Source: Ensifer oleiphilus (lineage in GTDB: Bacteria > Pseudomonadota > Alphaproteobacteria > Rhizobiales > Rhizobiaceae). From it: a DNA stretch of 64,000 bases. The DNA is taken from NCBI RefSeq assembly GCF_013371465.1, contig NZ_JABWDU010000003.1, positions 868,001 through 932,000 of the forward strand, read 5' to 3'. The position numbers were made by a program, and so were the translations under genes. Below the pieces are notes generated by a model. It ran no database searches and had not been told where the DNA came from. It saw only the letters and a list, made by a program, of their open reading frames with translations. Each line of letters opens with the position of its first letter. Position 1 is the first letter of the stretch. Positions 7,899-15,627 of the stretch are shown piece after piece.

Positions 7899-9800
7899 CT
7901 ATCCCGCCAGGCTTCGGTAGATCGCCGGTAGTGCCGCCGGGAGCCGGGCGATGTTGCCGACCAACGCATAGCCGTTCTGGCCGAACATGGCAGGCACATA
8001 GGACTGCGCCTCGCGGTCGACGGTAACGGCAAAAGCGCTGATGCCGCTGCGCCGCGCTTCCATGACGGCCTTGCGGCTGTCCTCCAGCGCGAAGCGCCCC
8101 TCATAGTGATCGACGTCGTTCGGCTTGCCGTCGGTCAGGACCAGCAACAGCTTCTTGCTGTTGAGCTGTTTCTGCAGTTCGGCTGTGGCATGGCGGATGG
8201 CGGCCCCGATGCGGGTATAGTATCCCGGCTTCAAGGCGGCGATCCGGCTTTCGACGAGCGGGCTCATCGGCTCGTCGAAAGCCTTGACGCTCTCCACCTT
8301 CACCCAGTCTCGCCGCCGCGAGGTGAAGGTGAGGATCGAATGATTGTCGCCGCAGGCAGACAGGCCATGGGTGAGAATGAGCAACGCCTCCTTCTCGACA
8401 TCCAGCACCCGGCGATTGTCGGACCAGGCATCGGTCGAAAGCGAGACGTCCACCAGGATCGTGACGGCGAGATCGTGAACTTGCGGGCGGCTCATTAGGT
8501 GGATGCGATCGCTCCCCTGCCCGCCGGCAGCCAGATCGGTGCGGGCGCGCACCACAGCGTCGAGATCGAGATCGGCGCCGTCGATCTGCGCGCGCAGCAT
8601 TTCATTGCGCGGCCGAAGCACCTCGAACTGGCGCCGAACCCGCCGGATCAGGCTTTTGGTTTCCGCCGTCAGCTCAGCTCGGTCTTCGATGCCCGAGGCC
8701 GGGCCTGTCAGGACGCGGCAATGGTCCTTGAGATAGCTCGACGTCCTGTAGTTCCACTCGGGATAGGTCAGCTCCGATGTCAGCGGCGTCGGATCGACGG
8801 CTTCCGGCGGCAGGTCGAGGTCGAAGCGGAAACGCGCGGACGGGCGGCCCTTGCGCTCGCCCAGCGTCATCTCGTCCAGATCCTGCGCCGCCTTGTTGTC
8901 GTGTTCATCGCTGTCGTCCGACGGTCGGTCGACATTGACCATCTCGGCCATCGCCAGGATCTTCTCGAAGCGATTGAGGATGAAGGGGCTGCGATCACCC
9001 TTGCGGTTTTCGGGATTTTCCCGGACGGCCACGTGGCGTTCGGTCTCGGCAATCTGGCTGGAGGCGGCACCTGTTGCCGCGATATCGTCATCGCGTTCTG
9101 TTGCCGTCTCCGGCCGCAGCAAGGTATCCGGCCACAGCGGAACCGGCAGCAGCGGCAAATATCCCGCTGGCGCGCGATGCGGGAAGATCACCGGCAAAGT
9201 CGTATCCGGCTGGCCGGCCGCCTTGCGCAGCAACCGCAGCACGCGGTTTTCGACATGCTGCTCCACCGAAGGAAGGGAGCCGCGCTGACGCTCGACAAGG
9301 ACGGCTTCTGCCAGGCGGCAGTATTTGTGGCGCATGCCTGGGAAGCGTTGGAAGACCTCGGCCACGGTCTCCTGCGCCTGGGACAGATAGGACAGGTCCG
9401 CCTGCAACGGATCCGCTTCGTCGCGGGGGACGAGCGGCATGGTCGCCATGTACGCGACCAGCCAGAAATAGAGATCGATGTTGAGTCTTCTGTCGGGAAA
9501 AATGTCGATCTCGCCAGGCAGCATCAGCGAAGCATGATCCCGACCGGGCTGAACGAGCTTTTCCTCGCCGAGCCCCATTTTCTGTCGCCACTTCAGCCGA
9601 TGGCCCGATGTGCGGCCGCGCGCCGGCACGATCTGGACCGCGGTTTCGCCGCCGTGTCCCCGAAAGCTGATCGCCAGCATCGGCATCATGTCGACCAGCT
9701 TGACGGCCTGCTCGGGATAACGTCGCCAGGTGCCGGTGTTGCCGATGAAGCTGTGCCAGGCGCGCCCGACCGTTTCTTCGAGTTCAAGGAAATCCAGCAT
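7899..9800 (-). CDS. norD: Nitric oxide reductase activation protein NorD
   Basis: A 633-aa protein with a C-terminal von Willebrand A domain; the MIDAS motif DVSLS is in LAVTILVDVSLSTDAW and the later LLLVLTDGKPND is typical. NorD works with the AAA+ ATPase NorQ in maturing the NorCB reductase, probably helping insert the non-haem iron. The long acidic middle (DDSDEHDNKAAQDLDE) is common in this family. It follows norQ by only 10 bases, with GAGGA as Shine-Dalgarno, as the last gene of norCBQD. Confidence 0.95.
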   Translation of the reverse strand: MLDFLELEETVGRAWHSFIGNTGTWRRYPEQAVKLVDMMPMLAISFRGHGGETAVQIVPARGRTSGHRLKWRQKMGLGEEKLVQPGRDHASLMLPGEIDIFPDRRLNIDLYFWLVAYMATMPLVPRDEADPLQADLSYLSQAQETVAEVFQRFPGMRHKYCRLAEAVLVERQRGSLPSVEQHVENRVLRLLRKAAGQPDTTLPVIFPHRAPAGYLPLLPVPLWPDTLLRPETATERDDDIAATGAASSQIAETERHVAVRENPENRKGDRSPFILNRFEKILAMAEMVNVDRPSDDSDEHDNKAAQDLDEMTLGERKGRPSARFRFDLDLPPEAVDPTPLTSELTYPEWNYRTSSYLKDHCRVLTGPASGIEDRAELTAETKSLIRRVRRQFEVLRPRNEMLRAQIDGADLDLDAVVRARTDLAAGGQGSDRIHLMSRPQVHDLAVTILVDVSLSTDAWSDNRRVLDVEKEALLILTHGLSACGDNHSILTFTSRRRDWVKVESVKAFDEPMSPLVESRIAALKPGYYTRIGAAIRHATAELQKQLNSKKLLLVLTDGKPNDVDHYEGRFALEDSRKAVMEARRSGISAFAVTVDREAQSYVPAMFGQNGYALVGNIARLPAALPAIYRSLAG

Positions 9801-9810
9801 GGCTCAATCC

Positions 9811-10623
9811 TCAAGCGATCAGGGAGGCCGCAACCTCAAGAAGGGCCGCCCGCACGTCCGGCTCATCGGTCAGCGGCTCGATCATCGCGGCACGCACCGC
9901 GTCCCGGACAGGCATTCCGGCATCGATCAGGCAGGCGCAATAGACCAGCAGGCGGGTCGATACTCCCTCCTCGAGATCATGCCCCTTGAGGGCGCGCAGG
10001 CGGTGAGCAAGGTTGACGAGTGGTGCCACCTGGCTTGTAGCCAGTCCGCTCTCGCGCGAAACCACCTCGATCTCCTGGTTGCGCGGCAGGAAATCGAACT
10101 CGATGGCGACGAAGCGTTGCCGCGTGCTGGGTTTCAGGCTCTTGAGCAGGTTCTGGTAGCCGGGATTGTAGGATACGACCAACATGAATGCAGGCGGGGC
10201 TTCGAGCAGCTCGCCGGTGCGCTCCAGCGGCAGCATGCGGCGGTCGTCGGTCAGCGGATGCAGCACGACGGTCACGTCCTTGCGTGCCTCAACGATCTCA
10301 TCGAGATAGCAGATCCCGCCTTCACGCACGGCGCGCGTCAAGGGACCGTCAACCCAGACCGTATCGCCGCCTTTCAAAAGGTAGCGCCCGGTCAGGTCCG
10401 CTGCAGCCAGATCGTCGTGGCAGGAAACGGTGGAAAGCGGCAGGCCTAGCTTTGCCGCCATATGGCTGACGAAACGCGTCTTGCCGCAGCCGGTCGGCCC
10501 CTTGAGCAGGAGTGGCAGCTGGCGAACCCAGGCATTCTCGAACAGCGCGCACTCATTGCCCGAGGGGCTGTAGGCGGGAATGTCGATCGATACCGGCACC
10601 AGGCTTGGTTGAACAATGCTCAT
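9811..10623 (-). CDS. norQ: AAA+ ATPase NorQ (MoxR/CbbQ family)
   Basis: A 270-aa MoxR/CbbQ-type ATPase. Walker A is GPTGCGKT at about residue 44, Walker B is ICYLDEI, and the sensor region reads LVVSYNPGYQN. It couples ATP hydrolysis to maturation of NorCB with NorD. ATG 10623 is preferred, with GGAG about 8 bases upstream; the longer frame to 10692 would run into the norB end and has no family counterpart. Confidence 0.95.
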   Translation of the reverse strand: MSIVQPSLVPVSIDIPAYSPSGNECALFENAWVRQLPLLLKGPTGCGKTRFVSHMAAKLGLPLSTVSCHDDLAAADLTGRYLLKGGDTVWVDGPLTRAVREGGICYLDEIVEARKDVTVVLHPLTDDRRMLPLERTGELLEAPPAFMLVVSYNPGYQNLLKSLKPSTRQRFVAIEFDFLPRNQEIEVVSRESGLATSQVAPLVNLAHRLRALKGHDLEEGVSTRLLVYCACLIDAGMPVRDAVRAAMIEPLTDEPDVRAALLEVAASLIA

Positions 10624-10692
10624 GGCATGTCTCCGTGAAAGAGGACGGGGAAGAGATTGGCCGGTCTGGGCGACCCGAACCGGCGCGTTCAT

Positions 10693-12039
10693 TCATTCGG
10701 CGGGTTGGATCGATGCACTCAGCTTTTCGCTGCGTTCCCGACCGGGGACGAAGATCGCCCAGACGAACATCAGCGCCGAGATCAGCACGAAGACGCCGGA
10801 GCCGAGCCGGATCCAGTAGAACAGCGCGAGCTGGTCCTGGACGTCCATGTAGCTCTCGCCGAGAACCCGCTGCAGATGGGACTGAAGCACGCCGGCAAAA
10901 GTCAGCGCGAAGGTCATGACCGACATCGCCGTGCACATGATCCAGAAGCTGACCGTGGAAAGCATCTGGTTGTAGGGCGCGCGCCCGCGGATCTCGGGGA
11001 TCGCATAGGCCATGACCGCAAGGTTGAGCATGACATAGGCGCCGAAGAAGGCGAGGTGGCCATGTGCGGCAGTCACCTGAGTGCCGTGGGTATAGTAGTT
11101 CACCGACGACAGCGTGTGCAGGAAGCCCCAGACGCCGGCACCGAAGAAGGCCATCACCGAGCATCCGATCGACCATAGCAGCGCCGCCCTGTTCGGATGC
11201 TTGCGTCCTGCCTTCCATGTCATCACGAAGGTGAAGATCACCATGGTGAAGAACGGCGCGACCTCAAGCGTCGAAAACAGCGAGCCGATCCACTGCCAGT
11301 AACCCGGCGCGCCGATCCAGTAATAATGGTGGCCCGTGCCGAGAATGCCCGAGAACAGCGCCAGGCCGACGATGACATAGAGCCACTTCTCGACGACTTC
11401 CCGGTCGATGCCGTTGAGCTTGATCATCAGGAAGGCGAGCACGGAGGCCATGATCAACTCCCAGACGCCTTCGACCCAGAGGTGGACGACGTACCACCAG
11501 TACATCTTGTCGAGCGCGAGATTGATCGGGTTGTAGAAGGCAAAAAGGAAGAAGATCGCCACGCCCCAGAGCCCGAAGATGAGGATGTTGGTGACGGTGG
11601 TCTTGCGGCCCTTAAGGACCGTCAGCGTGATGTTGTAGAGGAACATCAGCGCGACGATGACGATGCCGACCTTGATCGCGAAGGGTTGCTCGAGAAACTC
11701 GCGACCCTCGTGGATGCGCAGGAGATAACCGACGACGGCGATGGCAGCGGCGATCAGGAAGATCCAGAACTGCGCGATGGCGATCTTGGTGCTGTAGAGT
11801 TCGGTCTCCGCCTCCTCAGGCAGGAGGTAGTAGGTGGCGCCCATGAAGCCCATCAGCAGCCAGACGATCAGCGCGTTGGTGTGCACCATGCGAACGATGT
11901 TGAACGGCAGCAGTTCGGACAGGGTATTGGGAAGGACATAGATGGTGCCGGCAAGCACGCCGAACAGCACCTGGGCGAGAAACAGGCCGATTGCTCCGTA
12001 GAAGTAGAGCATTGCGACCTTCTGGGTCTGGTATTTCAT
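10693..12039 (-). CDS. norB: Nitric oxide reductase large subunit NorB
   Basis: The 448-aa catalytic subunit of cNOR reduces two NO to N2O in the inner membrane. The 12-helix haem-copper-oxidase fold shows a low-spin haem His in MVHTNALIVW, FeB-site residues in WYVVHLWVEGVWE (His plus Glu) and LGTGHHYYWIG (two His), and haem His residues in TAAHGHLAFFGAYV. ATG 12039 has GGAG at good spacing; an upstream ATG at 12054 is less likely. It follows norC by 24 bases. Confidence 0.97.
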   Translation of the reverse strand: MKYQTQKVAMLYFYGAIGLFLAQVLFGVLAGTIYVLPNTLSELLPFNIVRMVHTNALIVWLLMGFMGATYYLLPEEAETELYSTKIAIAQFWIFLIAAAIAVVGYLLRIHEGREFLEQPFAIKVGIVIVALMFLYNITLTVLKGRKTTVTNILIFGLWGVAIFFLFAFYNPINLALDKMYWWYVVHLWVEGVWELIMASVLAFLMIKLNGIDREVVEKWLYVIVGLALFSGILGTGHHYYWIGAPGYWQWIGSLFSTLEVAPFFTMVIFTFVMTWKAGRKHPNRAALLWSIGCSVMAFFGAGVWGFLHTLSSVNYYTHGTQVTAAHGHLAFFGAYVMLNLAVMAYAIPEIRGRAPYNQMLSTVSFWIMCTAMSVMTFALTFAGVLQSHLQRVLGESYMDVQDQLALFYWIRLGSGVFVLISALMFVWAIFVPGRERSEKLSASIQPAE

Positions 12040-12063
12040 GATTTCGCACTCCAATCGCGGCGC

Positions 12064-12516
12064 TTAGCCGGCCTCGTTCGGCGGCCAGTTCTGGGTCTTG
12101 ATGCGGCTCGTCCACTCCAGGAAATCGGCGAGGTCGTTGAGTTCCTGTTCGGTGAGGTTGAACTGCGGCATCTGGCGGCGGCCTTCGATGCCGCTCGGCT
12201 GCGCGGCCATCCAGGCCTTCATCGTTTCGCGCGCGCCGTCCGGATCGGTCTCGCCGCCCCAGCGCTTCCAGACATTGCCGAGTTCAGGCGCGAAATAGGC
12301 GCCTTCGCCGAGAAGCGTGTGGCAGTTGATACAGGCGTTCTTCTCCCAGACGTGCTTGCCGCGGGCGACTGCGTCCGTCAGCGTCGACTCGTCGGTGGAG
12401 ACCGTGCGCATGTAGTAGTGACTGTGGGCGGTGAGCCCGACAAAGATTGCAAAAAAGAAGAAGGACCCGCCGTAAAAGACGTTTCGGGCCCCGGTCTTGG
12501 TGAGGCGTTCTGCCAT
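12064..12516 (-). CDS. norC: Nitric oxide reductase cytochrome c subunit NorC
   Basis: A 150-aa membrane-anchored cytochrome c that passes electrons to NorB. It has an N-terminal anchor helix (NVFYGGSFFFFAIFVGL), one haem-binding CINCH and an axial Met in RRQMPQFNLTEQE. ATG 12516 with AGGA upstream is chosen over the GTG immediately before it. First gene of norCBQD. Confidence 0.96.
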   Translation of the reverse strand: MAERLTKTGARNVFYGGSFFFFAIFVGLTAHSHYYMRTVSTDESTLTDAVARGKHVWEKNACINCHTLLGEGAYFAPELGNVWKRWGGETDPDGARETMKAWMAAQPSGIEGRRQMPQFNLTEQELNDLADFLEWTSRIKTQNWPPNEAG

Positions 12517-12653
12517 CACGTGATCCTTTCGACTTCAGCCGGCCTTAGAAACCGGGGCCGGCTTTTCTGATCCCCTCCCCGCCTGGAGCCGCGACGTGCG
12601 GCGCCGAACTATCGGGGCGCGAACCATGTCTAGGGATTTCCGGAAGGCCTTCT

Positions 12654-12667
12654 TTGCGTTTTGGCAA
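12654..12667. promoter_or_regulatory. NnrR-type dyad upstream of norCBQD
   Basis: TTGCG-TTTT-GGCAA lies about 138 bp upstream of norC (start 12516) in the norF-norC gap. It differs from the perfect form by one base in the right half. Confidence 0.75.
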
Positions 12668-12685
12668 ACAGGACAAAGAGTAGTT

Positions 12686-12970
12686 TCAAACGGATAGCAC
12701 CATACTCATCGCCAGCTTTGCGACCGCCAGCAGCGCAAGCGTCACGGGCCAGGCAAGAAGACCAAACAGCAGGCCGGCCGGTGCCTGACGCAGGCCCATG
12801 AAATCCATGGCGACAAGCCGGCATTTGATGACTGCGAGCACCAACAGAGCCGCGGTCACCAGGGCCGTCCCACCCCAGACCGCCATAACGGCCATGCCCG
12901 ACAGCACGATCGCGATCAGCACGGCCCAAATGTTGCGAAGTCGACGTTCATTGTGGTGCGTCATGGCCAT
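12686..12970 (-). CDS. norF: NorF membrane protein
   Basis: A 94-aa protein with three hydrophobic helices (IWAVLIAIVLSGMAVMAVW; ALVTAALLVLAVIKC; LLFGLLAWPVTLALLAVAKL), matching the cytochrome c oxidase subunit IV-like NorF family. NorF accompanies NorE and is needed for full NO reductase activity in some denitrifiers. Its ATG overlaps the norE stop as TGATG; a second in-frame ATG at 12964 is possible. Confidence 0.85.
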   Translation of the reverse strand: MAMTHHNERRLRNIWAVLIAIVLSGMAVMAVWGGTALVTAALLVLAVIKCRLVAMDFMGLRQAPAGLLFGLLAWPVTLALLAVAKLAMSMVLSV

Positions 12971-13527
12971 CACACGAGATAGACGAGCGGGAACATCACG
13001 ATCCAGACAAGGTCGATGACGTGCCAGAGCGTGGTGATCAGCACGATGTTTCCCGGGCTCGGGCGCCAGGCGACCAGCAGCAGGATGGCACTGCCGAAGG
13101 CGACGTGCAGCAGGTGGAAGCCGGTGATGAGGAAATAGAGTTCGAAGAAGGCGCCGAACTGCGGCAGTCCGGCCGCGCCGATTTCGGTCGAATATTCGAA
13201 AAGCTTGATGGCGACAAAACCAAGGCCGAAGAGCGCGGCGAGAGCGAGCGCACGACGGCGCGTGGTCATCGAAGCGGCCGGGCGCGCCGCCAGGGCTGCC
13301 TGCCAGCCGCTGGTCAGAAGGACGAGCGTATTGATGCCGGCGAGCAGAGGATTGAGATGCGATCGGGCCGACGCAAACGCGTCTGCCTGGAGGAACCCAA
13401 CGACGAGAAAGCCAGCGAGCAGGATGCCGAAGGCCGCCAGCTCGCTCCACACCAGCACCCAAAGCAAGAGGTCGTCGGCGGATGCCTGGTCTTCTTGGTC
13501 TTCCATCGGAAGGACGTGCCCGTCCAT
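12970..13527 (-). CDS. norE: NorE, cytochrome c oxidase subunit III-like protein
   Basis: A 185-aa protein with five hydrophobic helices. The subunit III signature is clear: FEYSTEIG after the third helix, FFELYFLITGFHLLHVAFG, and ITTLWHVIDLVWIVMFPLVY. NorE is an accessory membrane protein of the NO reductase system. ATG 13527 has AAAGGAG seven bases upstream; the longer open frame beyond has no family match. An NnrR dyad lies 58 bp upstream. Confidence 0.93.
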   Translation of the reverse strand: MDGHVLPMEDQEDQASADDLLLWVLVWSELAAFGILLAGFLVVGFLQADAFASARSHLNPLLAGINTLVLLTSGWQAALAARPAASMTTRRRALALAALFGLGFVAIKLFEYSTEIGAAGLPQFGAFFELYFLITGFHLLHVAFGSAILLLVAWRPSPGNIVLITTLWHVIDLVWIVMFPLVYLV

Positions 13528-13584
13528 GTGCCAACTCCTTTGCCGGAACCGGACGTCAGCTAGGCAGGCAGGCGCTTTCTGTCT

Positions 13585-13598
13585 TTGCGATTGCGCAA
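13585..13598. promoter_or_regulatory. NnrR-type dyad between norE and the 53-aa gene
   Basis: TTGCG-ATTG-CGCAA is a perfect inverted repeat. It lies 58 bp upstream of norE (minus) and 53 bp upstream of the small plus-strand gene at 13651, so it could drive both. Confidence 0.8.
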
Positions 13599-13650
13599 AG
13601 AGGCAGGCCAGCCGGACTGATAGCAGCAGGATCGTTCCAGGAGTTTTCCG

Positions 13651-13812
13651 ATGACAGATGCACAAATCGGCCTTTCCGTCGCAACCCCGATCATTGTCGG
13701 GTTCGCCATCCTTCTCTACCGCATGGGCGTTCTGCAGCGCGCGGCGACCCTGTCGGCTGTGCTGTTCTCCATCGCCATCGCCGTCGTGCTGTTCCTCGAT
13801 CCCTCGCAGTAG
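13651..13812 (+). CDS. 53-aa two-helix membrane protein
   Basis: A short frame with CAGGAG seven bases before the ATG. The product has two predicted membrane helices (VATPIIVGFAILLYRMGVL and LSAVLFSIAIAVVLFLD) joined by a short RAAT loop, ending DPSQ. I do not recognise the family. A perfect NnrR dyad 53 bp upstream and the position between norE and a hemerythrin gene suggest a small accessory subunit of NO reductase or NO signalling; this is inference. Confidence 0.7.
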   Translation: MTDAQIGLSVATPIIVGFAILLYRMGVLQRAATLSAVLFSIAIAVVLFLDPSQ

Positions 13813-13854
13813 CTGCGTCACGCCGCGGCGTCCTCCAGCCGGTCGCCGTCTACT

Positions 13855-13868
13855 TTGCGAAATGTCAA
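13855..13868. promoter_or_regulatory. FNR/NnrR-like dyad upstream of the hemerythrin gene
   Basis: TTGCG-AAAT-GTCAA, 65 bp before the ATG at 13933; a hybrid of NnrR and FNR half-sites. Confidence 0.65.
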
Positions 13869-13932
13869 AGATCGCCCAGTCGATTGCGCCTAGACGGTTG
13901 CGGGATGACAAATCTCGATCACGGAGCGGCCG

Positions 13933-14349
13933 ATGTCCGGAGACGATGCCCTGGAAGAAGGTTATCAGCGCCTTCTGCGATTGTGCGATGACCTTGAGGC
14001 CATTGCCGATTCCCTGCCGCGCCATATCGATCCGGCCGTTTGCCGCGACGTTGCAGCCCGGCTGCCTTCCACGCTTCTGGCCGTTCACAGGCTGGAGGAT
14101 AAGATCCTGTTTCCAGCCATCACGGCAGCGAGATATCCTGACGAAGGGCAGCTTCTGATCGATCGTTTGCGCGACGAACACCGGCATGACACAGACGCGG
14201 CCGGACAGGTCGCCCGCGTTCTCAAGGAACTGCTTCACGCGCGCAGCCCGCACAGCTGGGAGGCCATCGGCTACATGCTGCGCGCCTTTTTTGAAACCGT
14301 TAGGCGCCATGTCGCAACCGAACGGTTGCTTCTCGAAGAGAGGATTTGA
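13933..14349 (+). CDS. Hemerythrin-like protein
   Basis: A 138-aa helical protein with the hemerythrin/HHE His-Glu pattern: LLAVHRLEDKILFPAI, LRDEHRHDTDAAG and VRRHVATERLLLEERI. Such proteins bind a di-iron site; relatives near nor genes are linked to NO sensing, NO binding or iron-sulfur repair. nnrU begins 10 bases after its stop, and the FNR/NnrR-like dyad at 13855 suggests anaerobic induction of both. Confidence 0.8.
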   Translation: MSGDDALEEGYQRLLRLCDDLEAIADSLPRHIDPAVCRDVAARLPSTLLAVHRLEDKILFPAITAARYPDEGQLLIDRLRDEHRHDTDAAGQVARVLKELLHARSPHSWEAIGYMLRAFFETVRRHVATERLLLEERI

Positions 14350-14359
14350 GACCCGGCCG

Positions 14360-15052
14360 ATGTATAATTTCCTCGCGGCATTTGCGGTATTCCTTGCCCT
14401 TCACATGGTGCCGGCATGGCCGACTTTGCGTCAGCGGCTCATCACGCTATTGGGACGGCGAACCTATTTCAGCGTCTATTCGCTGCTTTCAATTGTCGCG
14501 CTGATCTGGGTTTTCCAGGCGGCACTCGCGCTTGATTTCATCCCTCTCTGGGAGCCGGCCCCGTGGCAGGCCTGGACGACATTCGTCCTTGCGCCATCAG
14601 GCGTCTTCCTCGTTCTCGCCGGCCTGTTCAGCGAAAATCCTCTTTCAGTCTCTGTTTTTCAAGGGAACGATCGGAAAGGCGCGATCGTCAGCATCACGCG
14701 TCACCCGGTGCTCTGGGGGTTCCTGCTTTGGGCACTCGGCCATGTCGTGGCCAATGGCGACCTGCGCTCCCTGGTGCTTTTCGGCGGCTTCGCCCTGTTT
14801 GCGCTCGGCGGATTCGTCATGGTGGAAAAGCGCGCCCACTGCCGGCTTGGCGATGGCTGGGCAGCCAATTCGAAGGGCACCTCGGCATGGCCTTTTGTCG
14901 CCATCCTGAAAGGCCAGGCGCGCCTGCGCGCAGATCCGGTGATGATCCTGTCGGCTTTCGCAACCGCCGCGATTACCTTCTGGCTGCTCGCGGGCGGCCA
15001 TTACGCGATGTTCGGCGCAGATCCCTTGTTGCAGGCATTGCCTTTCGGCTGA
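14360..15052 (+). CDS. nnrU: NnrU family membrane protein
   Basis: A 230-aa membrane protein of about six helices with the NnrU signature: RRTYFSVYSLLSIVALIW, ITRHPVLWGFLLWALGHVVANGD and an isoprenylcysteine-methyltransferase-like fold. NnrU is needed for normal nitrite and NO reduction in related rhizobia and Rhodobacter; its biochemistry is not settled. The 3' end overlaps the convergent ubiX gene by 52 bases. Confidence 0.92.
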   Translation: MYNFLAAFAVFLALHMVPAWPTLRQRLITLLGRRTYFSVYSLLSIVALIWVFQAALALDFIPLWEPAPWQAWTTFVLAPSGVFLVLAGLFSENPLSVSVFQGNDRKGAIVSITRHPVLWGFLLWALGHVVANGDLRSLVLFGGFALFALGGFVMVEKRAHCRLGDGWAANSKGTSAWPFVAILKGQARLRADPVMILSAFATAAITFWLLAGGHYAMFGADPLLQALPFG

Positions 15053-15627
15053 ACTTCCCCCTGCCAGGCGACGGCGAGCGGCGCGATCGGCAATGCGAGA
15101 AGATCGATCGCCCTTGCGGCGAGATGATCGACGATCGCCTCGACGCTATCAGGCCGGTGATAGAAGGCCGGGACCGGCGGCATGACGATCGCGCCCATCT
15201 CCGTCACCGCACACATGTTGCGCAGGTGCCCGAGATGAAGCGGCGTTTCGCGCGCCATCAGGACGAGACGCCGGCGCTCCTTGAGGTGCACGTCGGCGGC
15301 ACGCACGATGAGATTGTCGGCAAGCCCATTGGTGATCGCCGCAAGCGTGCGCATCGAACACGGCGCGACGATCATGCCGGCGGTCGGAAACGATCCGCTG
15401 GCGATCGCAGCGCCGATATCGCCGTGGTCATAGGTTCGGTCCGCCTTCTCCAAGAGCCGCAACAGTGCATGTCCGCCAACCTCATGGGCGAGCGTGCGGT
15501 GTGCCGATGGCGACAGCACCAGATGCAGTTCCACTTCTTCGATCCGCGCAAGCCGCTCGGCAATGCGCAACGGAATGGCGGCACCCGATGCACCGGTGAT
15601 CCCCAAGACAATACGGTGCCGGCTCAT
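15001..15627 (-). CDS. ubiX: Flavin prenyltransferase UbiX
   Basis: Makes prenylated FMN, the cofactor of UbiD. The 208-aa protein has the UbiX pattern: VLGITGASGAAIPLRIAE at the N terminus, VLSPSAHRTL, IVAPCSMRTLAAITNGLADNLIVRAADVHLKERRRLVLMARETPLH and MPPVPAFYHRP. Its ATG overlaps the ubiD stop (ATGA), so the pair is translationally coupled. Confidence 0.95.
   Translation of the reverse strand: MSRHRIVLGITGASGAAIPLRIAERLARIEEVELHLVLSPSAHRTLAHEVGGHALLRLLEKADRTYDHGDIGAAIASGSFPTAGMIVAPCSMRTLAAITNGLADNLIVRAADVHLKERRRLVLMARETPLHLGHLRNMCAVTEMGAIVMPPVPAFYHRPDSVEAIVDHLAARAIDLLALPIAPLAVAWQGEVQPKGNACNKGSAPNIA

Noticed and set aside
11197-12570. 457-aa plus-strand frame across norB and norC
   Set aside because: Antisense to clear NorB and NorC; the product is a charged low-complexity sequence.
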